Origin: Kribbella flavida DSM 17836
Lineage (GTDB): Bacteria; Actinomycetota; Actinomycetes; Propionibacteriales; Kribbellaceae
Assembly (NCBI RefSeq): GCF_000024345.1
Contig: NC_013729.1
Coordinates: forward strand, 7,316,001 to 7,380,000
Reading direction: 5' to 3'
DNA: 64,000 nucleotides
The notes beneath the pieces were generated by a model. It was not told the DNA's origin, did no database searches, and saw only the letters and a list, made by a program, of their open reading frames with translations. Made by a program: the position numbers and the translations under genes. Below are positions 44,297-51,908 of this stretch, piece by piece. Numbering within the stretch: the stretch's first letter is position 1; each line of letters starts with the position of its first letter.

Positions 44297-45586
44297 TCAG
44301 GGCACCTGCTCAAGCCGGACCAGCTTGAAATTGGTCCCCTCCCGGTCCCCGTCGCCCGGCGTGTTCTCGCCGTCATGCACCGCGAGCAGACCGTGCGGGA
44401 ACCGCGCCCCCAGGGACCGTGTGGACACCGCCGCTCCATCACTGTGCTGTACGCCGTCCGTCGCCGGTCCGTCGGCAACCTGGAACCCGGCCCGGTGGCT
44501 GAGCCCGCGGGCGTCGAGCCGGTAGACCGCGAAGGTGGAGTCGCCCTGGCTCGACGCGTACAGCGTCCGGGTGCCGTGCCGGTAGGCGATCGTCAGGCCT
44601 TCGGCGTCTGCGCTCAGGTGCTGTCCCGCGTCCAGGGCGGGCGGCCCGGTCGGAACGCACTCCTCGGTGCTCTCGTCGTACTCCGCGGGCTGACCGAACT
44701 CGCGCACCTTCTCCACCAGCTGCGGCCGGCCGTGCGGCGGGATCCGCCAGATGCCGACGTCCTCCTGCGCGGCGTACAGGGTGCGGGTGGTCCGGTCGAA
44801 GACCATGCCCTCGAACTGCGGCCGGTCGCCCGGGTCGGCGCACGGTGACCAGGTGCTGCCGTCACGGAGCTCGAAGGACGCGGGGAAGTCCCAGTGGGTG
44901 ACAGGCCGGTAGGAGATGTTCGGTCCGTCGGTGACCAGGCGAAAGAGCCCGATCCGGGTCTCGCTGCGCCGACTGACCGCGACCAGCGGTCCGGCCGGGT
45001 CAGCGATCACCGCGACGCCGTACGCCGTGCGCTGGTCCTGGACCTCGGCGGTGTCCTTGCTGAACACCAGCGGGGCGTTCGGGCTGGTGACGTCGGCGAG
45101 CACCTTGTTCCCTGCGCCGGCGCCGCGCCGGTCGACGGCGTACACGCGGAGCTGGTCGCGGCCGCGGTCGGTGACGACGGCGAGGTCACGGACCCGGCCG
45201 CCGAGCCGCACGTTCTGGACCAGGTCGACATTGTTGAACCGGCCGGGTTCCCGGCCGGGCGCCGGGGCGGGCGGGGTGCCGACATGCTGGAGCTGCCGTC
45301 CAGCGAGATCGACGACGGTCAGGCCACCGTTCTTGAGCGTGCCGAGCACCACGGACCGCTCCGGCCGGACCGCGTCGACCCAGATCGCCGGGTCGTCGGC
45401 GTCCGCGTCACCGCCGGCCTCGTCGTCCCAGTTGGGCGCGGTCTCGACCGCCGCCCGCACCGAGACCAGCTCCTGGACTCCGGCACCGCGCTCGGGGTTC
45501 GGCCGGGCGGCGGCGGGCAGAACAGCGGCAGGCAAGGCGGTGACGGCCGCCAAGGCACCGGCCAGCAGGACGCTGGTGGATCGCAT
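44297..45586 (-). CDS. Secreted 3-phytase, beta-propeller type
   Basis: The 429-residue protein has a signal peptide (about 1-25) and a six-bladed propeller recognisable from DADDPAIWVD (about 57-66), FNNVDLVQNVRLGG, DRGRDQLRVYAVD, FEGMVFDRTTRTLYAAQEDVGIW (two parts) and GLTIAYRHGTRTLYASSQGDSTF (two parts), the calcium-dependent phytase pattern. It releases phosphate from phytate outside the cell. GAGGAG precedes the ATG. A near-end EGTNFKLVRL strand is the usual final blade. No phosphate-regulator (Pho box) repeat was evident upstream. Confidence 0.9.
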   Translation of the reverse strand: MRSTSVLLAGALAAVTALPAAVLPAAARPNPERGAGVQELVSVRAAVETAPNWDDEAGGDADADDPAIWVDAVRPERSVVLGTLKNGGLTVVDLAGRQLQHVGTPPAPAPGREPGRFNNVDLVQNVRLGGRVRDLAVVTDRGRDQLRVYAVDRRGAGAGNKVLADVTSPNAPLVFSKDTAEVQDQRTAYGVAVIADPAGPLVAVSRRSETRIGLFRLVTDGPNISYRPVTHWDFPASFELRDGSTWSPCADPGDRPQFEGMVFDRTTRTLYAAQEDVGIWRIPPHGRPQLVEKVREFGQPAEYDESTEECVPTGPPALDAGQHLSADAEGLTIAYRHGTRTLYASSQGDSTFAVYRLDARGLSHRAGFQVADGPATDGVQHSDGAAVSTRSLGARFPHGLLAVHDGENTPGDGDREGTNFKLVRLEQVP

Positions 45587-45716
45587 CGGATTCTCCTCAC
45601 GCTCGGCCGCACCTGCGGGCACGGCACCAGCGGACAGGCTCGCGGCACCCCGTGGCCACCGGCTGTCCGCCGGGTGAACCCGGCAGGAATCCACCGGCCA
45701 CTGGCAGCCAAACCCC

Positions 45717-45746
45717 TTGCCGCCGCCCACGTCGGCGGACTAGCGT
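45717..45746 (+). promoter_or_regulatory. Promoter of the EamA transporter gene
   Basis: -35 TTGCCG (45717-45722), 18-base spacer and -10 TAGCGT (45741-45746). Transcription would start about 35 bases before the ATG. Confidence 0.5.
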
Positions 45747-45788
45747 CAGGATCGTTGTGCAGTTTTGCCCATGACAAAGGAGCGATCG

Positions 45789-46748
45789 ATGGCCGCGCCT
45801 GCGCCCACCGTGCCGGCGAACGCCGGCGCCCGGACCGCGTCGACCGCGATGATCTGGTCGGCGCTGGTGGTCGTCTACATCGTCTGGGGCTCGACCTACC
45901 TCGCCATCCGGATCGTGGTCGAGGCGGAGATCCCGCCGATGCTGGGGATGGCGGCCCGGTTCCTGGCCGCGGCCGCGCTGCTGGCCGGATTTCTCGCCCT
46001 CCGCTCCGGCGGGCACCGGCTCAAGGTGACCGGCCGCGAACTGCTCGGCACGGCCGTGGTCGGCCTGCTCCTTCTTGCCTTCGGCAACGGCGCGGTGGCG
46101 GTCGCCGAGCAGACCGTGCCGTCCGGCCTGGCCGCGCTGCTGGTCGCGGCCGTTCCGCTCTGGCTGATGCTGCTCCGGGTCGGTGGCGGCGAACGCCCGC
46201 GCCTGCTGACCTGGATCGGCGTACTGATCGGCTTCACCGGCGCTGCTCTGCTCTCCCTGTCCAGCGGCGACACCAGCGCGAAACCACTGTCGGTCGTGAT
46301 CCTGGTGCTCGGCACGATCAGCTGGGCGGTCGGCTCCCGGTTCTCGCCGCGCCTCGGACTGCCGAAGGACCCGCTGGTGGCGACGGTGTACGAGATGGCG
46401 ATCGGCGGGACGGCGATGGTCCTGCTCGGCGTACTGCGCGGTGAGCCCGGGCGGTTGCACCTGGACGCGATCCACACCGACGGCTGGATCGCGCTCGGCT
46501 ACCTGGTCGTCTTCGGGTCGCTGCTCGCCTACTCGGCGTACACCTATCTCCTGGCGAACGCGCCGATCTCGCTGATCGGCACCTACGCCTACGTGAACCC
46601 GGTGGTTGCGGTCCTGCTCGGCTGGCTGATCCTGAGCGAGCGGGTCACCCCGACGATCCTGCTCGGCGGGGCGGTCGTGGTGCTCGGCGTCGCACTGGTG
46701 GTCACCGCCGAGCGCCGCCCGGCGACGCCGGCCGAGCCGGAGCAGTAG
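45789..46748 (+). CDS. EamA-family (DMT) transporter
   Basis: The 319-residue protein has ten predicted helices in two EamA repeats; the first contains YIVWGSTYLAIRIVVE and the second GTISWAVGSRFSPRLGLPKDP. It resembles YedA-like exporters of amino acids or metabolites. AAAGGAG (45776-45782) sets the start at 45789 rather than an upstream in-frame ATG at 45771. It is divergent from the phytase gene. Confidence 0.88.
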   Translation: MAAPAPTVPANAGARTASTAMIWSALVVVYIVWGSTYLAIRIVVEAEIPPMLGMAARFLAAAALLAGFLALRSGGHRLKVTGRELLGTAVVGLLLLAFGNGAVAVAEQTVPSGLAALLVAAVPLWLMLLRVGGGERPRLLTWIGVLIGFTGAALLSLSSGDTSAKPLSVVILVLGTISWAVGSRFSPRLGLPKDPLVATVYEMAIGGTAMVLLGVLRGEPGRLHLDAIHTDGWIALGYLVVFGSLLAYSAYTYLLANAPISLIGTYAYVNPVVAVLLGWLILSERVTPTILLGGAVVVLGVALVVTAERRPATPAEPEQ

Positions 46749-46776
46749 CAGCCGAGCCGGCCGCAGGAAAAGGGAA

Positions 46777-46807
46777 AGACCCGGGCTCCCATGGGGTGCC
46801 CGGGTCT
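46777..46807 (+). terminator. Terminator of the EamA gene
   Basis: AGACCCGGGC (46777-46786) pairs perfectly with GCCCGGGTCT (46798-46807), 28 bases after the stop codon. Confidence 0.78.
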
Positions 46808-47254
46808 CCCACCGCTGCCGATGCGCGCGGCAGCGGGTCCTGAGGTGCCGGTCACGCCCTGCCCCGAAAAAACATGGCGCGAATGTCCGACGGTATAACT
46901 GCGACGACATTCCGACTCATCTGAAGATGCTGATTCGGCGACCACCGAGCCCACCGAAAATACATTTCGAATCATCGGATGATCCGTCTCCCGCGATGAG
47001 ACAACGAACAGGTCCGGCCTTGGTTACGCCCCGATGAGACGAACCTCGCGACCGTTCCTTCCCTCGCAGTTACCGGCAAGTTGCCTGGTCAGAACGATGT
47101 CGTTGCCTGGTCAGCGAACTCATCACCCACAGACTATGGGCCGAGCGGCAATCCCCCCGGGCCGAAAAAATCTGTACCCAAATTGTGTAACCACACGCAC
47201 CAGCCGTCGTTACCAGTGAGACGATCCGTCAAACCCGAAAGGAAACCTCGCATA
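46808..47254 (+). promoter_or_regulatory. AT-richer regulatory region upstream of the chaplin-like gene
   Basis: No gene is seen in these 447 bases, which are visibly richer in A and T than the flanks. They hold the palindrome ATCATC-G-GATGAT (46971-46983), a 13-base direct repeat GTTGCCTGGTCAG at 47080-47092 and 47102-47114 (22-bp spacing), and TGTG-TAAC-CACA (47184-47195) about 60 bases before the ATG. Such complexity suggests multi-input, perhaps developmental, control, which is inference. Confidence 0.5.
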
Positions 47255-47863
47255 ATGCAGGTAACACGCAAGATCGCCGCTGCCGCTGCCGTGGCGACCG
47301 TCGCCACGCTGGGCCTCGCCACCGTCGTGAGCGCCAACATGGTCGACAACTCGAAGGCCGGCAGCGGCCTTGCTGACGCGGCCTCCAAGGTGAGCAAGGA
47401 CGGCAAGGGCTACGGCGACCACAAGAAGCTGAGCAAGTGGTACGCGGTGGAGAAGGACGGCGGCCTGATCGCCATCGACGAGAACAAGATCGGCCCGTTC
47501 CAGGCCTGTGACAACTTCGTTCCGGTCAACGTCCTCGGCGTCCAGGTGCCGGTCAACGACATCGTTGGCATCGTCGGCCTGGACCAGGAGGAGAACCGCG
47601 TCACCGCGGTCGAGACCTGCGAGCAGGAGGTTGGCCAGAACAGCAACCGCGGCAAGTGGTACCGCGCCGAGGAGAGCGGCCTCATCTCCGTCAGCGAGAA
47701 CAAGGTCGGCCCGTTCCAGGTCTGCCACAACTACGTTCCGGTCAACGTCCTGGGTGTCCAGGTGCCGGTGAACGACCTGACCGGCCTGCTGGGCCTGGAC
47801 CAGGAAGAGAACGGCGTCGACAAGCTCGAGACCTGCGAGCAGGGCGTCGGCCAGAACAGCTGA
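47255..47863 (+). CDS. Secreted chaplin-like protein with two tandem repeats
   Basis: The 202-residue product has a signal peptide (about 1-28) and a short linker, then two near-identical repeats (about 62-130 and 135-202). Each begins WY, contains GPFQxCxN-VPVNVLGVQVPVND (residues split here), a hydrophobic GxxGL segment and ends ETCEQxVGQNS, so each repeat has two Cys that could form a loop. The PVNVLGVQVPVN core recalls the beta-strand core of chaplins, the amyloid-forming hyphal surface proteins, but the repeat differs from the classic chaplin domain. There is no cell-wall sorting signal. AAAGGAAACC lies upstream. An excellent terminator follows. Confidence 0.75.
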   Translation: MQVTRKIAAAAAVATVATLGLATVVSANMVDNSKAGSGLADAASKVSKDGKGYGDHKKLSKWYAVEKDGGLIAIDENKIGPFQACDNFVPVNVLGVQVPVNDIVGIVGLDQEENRVTAVETCEQEVGQNSNRGKWYRAEESGLISVSENKVGPFQVCHNYVPVNVLGVQVPVNDLTGLLGLDQEENGVDKLETCEQGVGQNS

Positions 47864-47935
47864 CCCTCCCTGGTCAGTGATGCAGGACCCGACGAAGTCG
47901 CCTCGGTGGGGCGATTGACGCGGTAGCACGAAACG

Positions 47936-47977
47936 AACGGCACCGGGAAGTACGCCTCACTCCTTCCCGGTGCCGTT
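47936..47977 (+). terminator. Terminator of the chaplin-like gene
   Basis: A perfect 15-bp stem (47936-47950 with 47963-47977, arm AACGGCACCGGGAAG), 12-base loop, then CTTCGTTGT. Confidence 0.87.
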
Positions 47978-48144
47978 CTTCGTTGTCCGGGGGCGGTTCA
48001 CCGACCAGCCCCACCGGCAAGCACCCCGCGCGCCGAGCGTTCTTGGTATGCCGCTCTCATCGCGCCCCGCTGCGTTGGCGTTCGATGCCTGGGCAACACT
48101 GCTTCGCCCGAGGCAACACTGAGTTGTCGAGGGCAACCAGATCC

Positions 48145-48864
48145 TCAGAGGTCACGCAGGTCGACCGTCGCTCCGCTGGACAACGGACGGTCGAGCAGGG
48201 ACCAGATGCCCGTCGCCGCCTGCTCCGGGGTGATCAGCCCGCCCGTCCGGTGCAGGTCGCGGAAGCGTTCGACCGCGGGGAAGGCCTGCTCGTCCACCTT
48301 CCGGATCTCGCTCTGCATCGCGGTGTCGACGACGCCCGGCGCGACCGCGACGACCCGGCATCCGGTCGGCTCCTCGCCGACGCTGCGGACCCACTGCTCC
48401 ACCGCCGCCTTGCCCGCGTTGTACGCCGACCAGCCCGGATACGGCTTCCTCGCCGCACCCGACGACAGCATCACCAGGTGCTTCTCGCAGTCGAGCTCCG
48501 CCGTGGCGCGCAGGAACGCCCGTCCGAGCACCTGCGGCGCCGCCGAGTTCAGCAGCACCGAGCGAGCGTACTGCGCCGGGTCGACGACGGCGGCCGGCCC
48601 GATCGGGGCCACGGTGCCGGCGTTGTGCACGAACACCACCCGCTCGCCGTCGAACCCGGCCAGCTCGTCCTCGAAGTGCCGCTCGACCCGCTGCCACTCG
48701 GACACCTCGGCCAGGTCGGCCCGGAAGTGCACGTACTCGCCACGGGCGGACCCGCCACCGCTGCGCGACAGGTCGATCACCCGCGCCTGCTCGAACGGCA
48801 CGGTCCGCGCGAGCGCCGCGCCGATGCCGGCCGAGGCCCCGGAAATCCACACCAGCGACCGCAC
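48145..48864 (-). CDS. Short-chain dehydrogenase/reductase, sepiapterin-reductase-like
   Basis: The 239-residue protein has the NAD(P) motif ISGASAGIG near the start, HNAG (about 80), and the catalytic YNAGK with Ser upstream (LSSGAARKPYPGWSAYNAGK). The alternating acidic helix after strand 2 (DLSRSGG) favours NADPH. It resembles the sepiapterin-reductase/YueD branch of SDRs; substrate unknown. GTG at 48864 is set by GGAAGGAGGTGG upstream; a longer frame to 49014 runs into the palindromic repeat and is not used. Confidence 0.85.
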   Translation of the reverse strand: MRSLVWISGASAGIGAALARTVPFEQARVIDLSRSGGGSARGEYVHFRADLAEVSEWQRVERHFEDELAGFDGERVVFVHNAGTVAPIGPAAVVDPAQYARSVLLNSAAPQVLGRAFLRATAELDCEKHLVMLSSGAARKPYPGWSAYNAGKAAVEQWVRSVGEEPTGCRVVAVAPGVVDTAMQSEIRKVDEQAFPAVERFRDLHRTGGLITPEQAATGIWSLLDRPLSSGATVDLRDL

Positions 48865-48962
48865 CCGACCACCTCCTTCCAGGTTGTCCAGCACGCAGTA
48901 GACCACCCGCCCCGCAACCACGGCCAGCCGAGCGGTGTCGCCCGCCCGGACAGCACCAGGCC

Positions 48963-49040
48963 GAGGGTTAACCCTCCAAATGCAGGGTTGACCCACCGAA
49001 ATCCGAGCGGTCAACCCTGCATTTGACGGGTTAACCCCTC
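48963..49040. repeat. Dispersed palindromic repeat, copy B
   Basis: Arms 48963-48993 and 49009-49040 pair with few mismatches around a 15-base centre. The core AATGCAGGGTTGACC and outer GGGTTAACCC match copy A (12627-12706). Like copy A it lies between two minus-strand genes, upstream of the start of one and beyond the end of the other. Confidence 0.7.
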
Positions 49041-49141
49041 GAAATGCGTCTCGGGCGGGGGGACCGCGAGAGGACCTGGCGCCGGGTCAGCGGCGTGGGA
49101 CCTGAAGCTGGACTTCGCCGATCCGGACTCGCCGACTGGGG

Positions 49142-50233
49142 TCAGGTCGAGGGTTGTTTGCGCCAGTCGCGAGCGACGGCGAGGAACAGGTCGTTCGCTT
49201 CCCGCTCGCCGATCGACACCCGGGCCCCCTCGCCGGGGAACGGGCGAACCGACACCCCCTCGGCCTGGACCGCCTCCGCGAACGCCACGGTCTGCTCACC
49301 GAGCGGCATCCAGACGAAGTTGGCGTGCGTCTCCGGCACGTCCCAGCCCGCCGCCCGCAGCTCGCCGACCACCCGGTCCCGCTCTGCGACGAGCGCGTCC
49401 ACCCGCTCGAGCAGCTCGGGCTCGGCCCGCAGCGAAGCGATCGCCGCCGCCTGCGCGACGTGGCTCACACCGAACGGCAGCGCGCACTTGCGGATCGCCG
49501 CGACCACCGGCGGGTGCCCGATCGCGTAGCCGATCCGGAATCCCGCCAGCCCGTAGGCCTTCGAGAAGGTCCGCAGCACGACCACGTTCGGCCGGTCCCG
49601 GTACAGCTCGGCGCCGTCGACCGTCTCCGGCTCGCGCACGAACTCCCGGTACGCCTCGTCGAGCACCACCAGCACGGTACGCGGCACCACGTCGAGAAAG
49701 GCGAGCAGCTCGTCGCGACGGACCACCGGACCGGTCGGGTTGTTCGGCGTACAGATCAGCACGACCTTGGTGCGGTCGGTCAGCGCCGCCTCCATCGCCT
49801 TGAAGTCGTGCCGGGCGTCCTCGGTCAGCGGTACCCGGACCGAGGTCGCGCCGGTCAGCTGGACGGCGATCGGATAGGCCTCGAAGGACCGCCAGGCGTA
49901 CACCACCTCGTCGCCCGGATCGCACGCCGCCTGCAGCAGGTGGTAGAGCACCGCGACCGACCCGGTGCCGACCGCGAGGTCGCTCTGCGGCACGCCGAAC
50001 CGCTCGGACAGCGCCTCGAGCAGGTCGACCGCACCCATGTCCGGGTAGCGGTTCATGCTCTCCGCGGCGGCCGTCGCGGCGGCCAGCACCCCCGGCAGCG
50101 GCGGGTACGGGTTCTCGTTGCTGGACAACTTGTACGTCGGGCGGCCGTCGGTGCGCTCCGGCGGACGACCCGGCTTGTACGCCGCGACGTCGTCCAGGCA
50201 GGAGCGGAAGCGGACCTCATCGTGTGCGGTCAT
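49142..50233 (-). CDS. HisC/Pat-type aminotransferase (histidinol-phosphate or aromatic)
   Basis: The 363-residue fold-type I PLP enzyme has SSNENPYPPLPGV near the N terminus, CTPNNPTGPV and DEAYREF for the cofactor, and the Schiff-base lysine in FSKAYGLAGFRIGYAIG. It sits apart from other his genes, and this form is commonly annotated as the aromatic aminotransferase Pat; histidinol-phosphate use cannot be excluded. TAGCCT lies exactly six bases before the ATG, a leaderless start. A 13-bp inverted repeat GGACA-CAT-TGTCC (50287-50299) is 54 bases upstream. Confidence 0.85.
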   Translation of the reverse strand: MTAHDEVRFRSCLDDVAAYKPGRPPERTDGRPTYKLSSNENPYPPLPGVLAAATAAAESMNRYPDMGAVDLLEALSERFGVPQSDLAVGTGSVAVLYHLLQAACDPGDEVVYAWRSFEAYPIAVQLTGATSVRVPLTEDARHDFKAMEAALTDRTKVVLICTPNNPTGPVVRRDELLAFLDVVPRTVLVVLDEAYREFVREPETVDGAELYRDRPNVVVLRTFSKAYGLAGFRIGYAIGHPPVVAAIRKCALPFGVSHVAQAAAIASLRAEPELLERVDALVAERDRVVGELRAAGWDVPETHANFVWMPLGEQTVAFAEAVQAEGVSVRPFPGEGARVSIGEREANDLFLAVARDWRKQPST

Positions 50234-50311
50234 GCCCGCAGGCTAAAGGCTTCCACCACCTGGGCAGAAGTGCCTGCGGGCCGACCGGACACATTGTCCA
50301 GCGTCTCGCCG

Positions 50312-51184
50312 TCAGGCCGGCAGAATGACGTCCCCGCCGGGCACGGTGATCCCGGAAAGGTCGAAATCGAGCGGGTTCGTCAGGCACCGCGCCGAGCCAC
50401 CGCCCTTGTGGAACTCGGACAGGTCGAGCACCACCACGCGCAGCCCGAGCCCGGTCAGGATCTCCCGCAGCCGCGGCGAGCAGGCCGGCATCAGGATCGT
50501 CTCGCCGACCACGACCGAGTTGCCGCTGAACGCGAACGCCTCGTCGTCGGTCAGCACGATCGGCTCCGGCACGATGCCGGCCAGCTCGGCCTGGCTGGCC
50601 GCGTCGAAGGCCGGCGGGTAGACCAGCGCGTGCGTGCTGTCGACCGGACAGAACGGCAGGTCGAGGTGGTACATGCCCTCGTGCGCGATCCGCAGCCCGC
50701 GGACCCGGAGGTTCCACTCGGTGGCCAGGTGCTTCAGGGCCAGCGCCTCGGTGCGCGGCCCGTAGCCGACCACCAGGCTGTCGCCGAACACGAACGCGTC
50801 GCCGGACTCGAAGTGCGGCCCGACACCGTCGCCGCCGGCCCGGTCCAGCGCGAACCCGTGGCCGGTGAACCACTCGGCCGCCGTGAGCGACTCGTGCCGC
50901 CGCGGCTCGAACCGCATGTGCGACAGCATCGCCCGGCCGTCCGCGGTGGCCAGCCCCAGGTTCATCGCGTAGACCATGTCCGGCGAGTCCGGCCGCTGCT
51001 CCAGCACCTCGACCGAGCCGCCGGCGTCGACGATCGCCTGCCGCAGTGCGTCCCACTGCCTGCGGGTCAGCGCGGGGTCCGGCTGGTCCTGGGTCGACAT
51101 GTACGGGTTGATCACGTAGTCGATCCGGAAATGGTCCGGGCGGACCATCAGATACCGCCGACCCCACCGGAGTGGCTGACCCAT
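50312..51184 (-). CDS. Dimethylargininase / amidinotransferase-family hydrolase
   Basis: The 290-residue protein belongs to the pentein fold guanidine-modifying enzymes. The catalytic Cys lies in GGGSARCLTNPL near the C terminus and the His in GMYHLDLPFCPVD. Length and motifs suit dimethylarginine dimethylaminohydrolase, which makes citrulline and dimethylamine, though ornithine- or agmatine-directed relatives are possible. A 19-bp palindrome of GntR/FCD type lies upstream at 51227-51245, suggesting induction by its substrate or product. Confidence 0.83.
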   Translation of the reverse strand: MGQPLRWGRRYLMVRPDHFRIDYVINPYMSTQDQPDPALTRRQWDALRQAIVDAGGSVEVLEQRPDSPDMVYAMNLGLATADGRAMLSHMRFEPRRHESLTAAEWFTGHGFALDRAGGDGVGPHFESGDAFVFGDSLVVGYGPRTEALALKHLATEWNLRVRGLRIAHEGMYHLDLPFCPVDSTHALVYPPAFDAASQAELAGIVPEPIVLTDDEAFAFSGNSVVVGETILMPACSPRLREILTGLGLRVVVLDLSEFHKGGGSARCLTNPLDFDLSGITVPGGDVILPA

Positions 51185-51226
51185 GAACGCACCTCGCTGC
51201 TTCTGGACCCGTCATTGACGGATCCC

Positions 51227-51245
51227 CTGATTGTCCGACAATCAG
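51227..51245. promoter_or_regulatory. Palindromic GntR/FCD-type operator upstream of the dimethylargininase gene
   Basis: CTGATTGTC-C-GACAATCAG is a perfect palindrome around one base, and its core TTGTCCGACAA fits the TNGTNNNACNA pattern known for FadR/LldR-type GntR regulators. It is 43 bases upstream of the ATG. The GntR gene at 53700 is a possible source of the regulator. Confidence 0.6.
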
Positions 51246-51286
51246 TCAGTGTGCAGATCCGCCCGGGCGCCGTCAACACGGGCCCG

Positions 51287-51898
51287 CTACCGAGTCCAGA
51301 TGATGTCCAGCGAGGCCGGGTCGTAGCCGTGGCCCTGGAGCCACTGCAGCGCCTTGGTCCGGCCGTCGGCCGAGAAGACCCGGATCTTGAGCGAGATCGC
51401 CTCGGGATTGTTCGGTTCCGACTTGGACGCCTGGTACGTCGCCTTGAAGCCCGGGCCGACGTACGGCAGCTCGCGCAGGACGGGATACTTGGCCCACAGC
51501 CGGCGCTGGATCTCGTCGAACCGGCGGCCCGCCTCGGCCTCGGCCTCGAGGGCCTGGTCGGGGTTGTTCTGCACCCAGATCCGGCCCGCCGGGCCGTTGG
51601 CGTACAGGTACATCTTGACCGTCAGCGGGTCGCCGCCCTTCGCGGTCACGGTCTGGGTGTAGCTCTGGAACCCCTCCCGCTCGGCCGTCAGCGTGTGCTG
51701 CCCGGCCTTGACCTTCACCTCGCCGTTCGCGGGGATCGGGCGGCCGTCGAGGGTCAGGGTCAGGTCGTTGGGGATCGACTGCACGGTCAGCTTCGACTCC
51801 GCGCCCCCGCGGAAGACCAGGTAGCCGCCGACGAGGACCACCAGGACGACGACCACGACGCCGCTGAGCAGCCACAACCGCGGATTCTGCTCGTCCAT
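51287..51898 (-). CDS. Membrane-anchored PEGA-like domain protein
   Basis: The 203-residue protein has one N-terminal helix (about 8-28), a PEGA-like beta domain (about 35-95; LTLDGRPI, GQHTLTAEREGFQSYTQTV) and a C-terminal region with VGPGFKATYQASK whose relatives I do not recognise. The orientation puts most of the protein outside the cell. It lies 10 bases downstream of the wall-hydrolase gene and should be co-transcribed with it. A role in envelope or wall binding is inferred. Confidence 0.7.
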   Translation of the reverse strand: MDEQNPRLWLLSGVVVVVLVVLVGGYLVFRGGAESKLTVQSIPNDLTLTLDGRPIPANGEVKVKAGQHTLTAEREGFQSYTQTVTAKGGDPLTVKMYLYANGPAGRIWVQNNPDQALEAEAEAGRRFDEIQRRLWAKYPVLRELPYVGPGFKATYQASKSEPNNPEAISLKIRVFSADGRTKALQWLQGHGYDPASLDIIWTR

Positions 51899-51908
51899 CC
51901 GTTCCTCC

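Noticed and set aside
48864..49014. N-terminal extension of the SDR through the palindromic repeat
   Set aside because: A strong ribosome-binding site and the NAD-binding motif set the start at 48864; the extension encodes the repeat.
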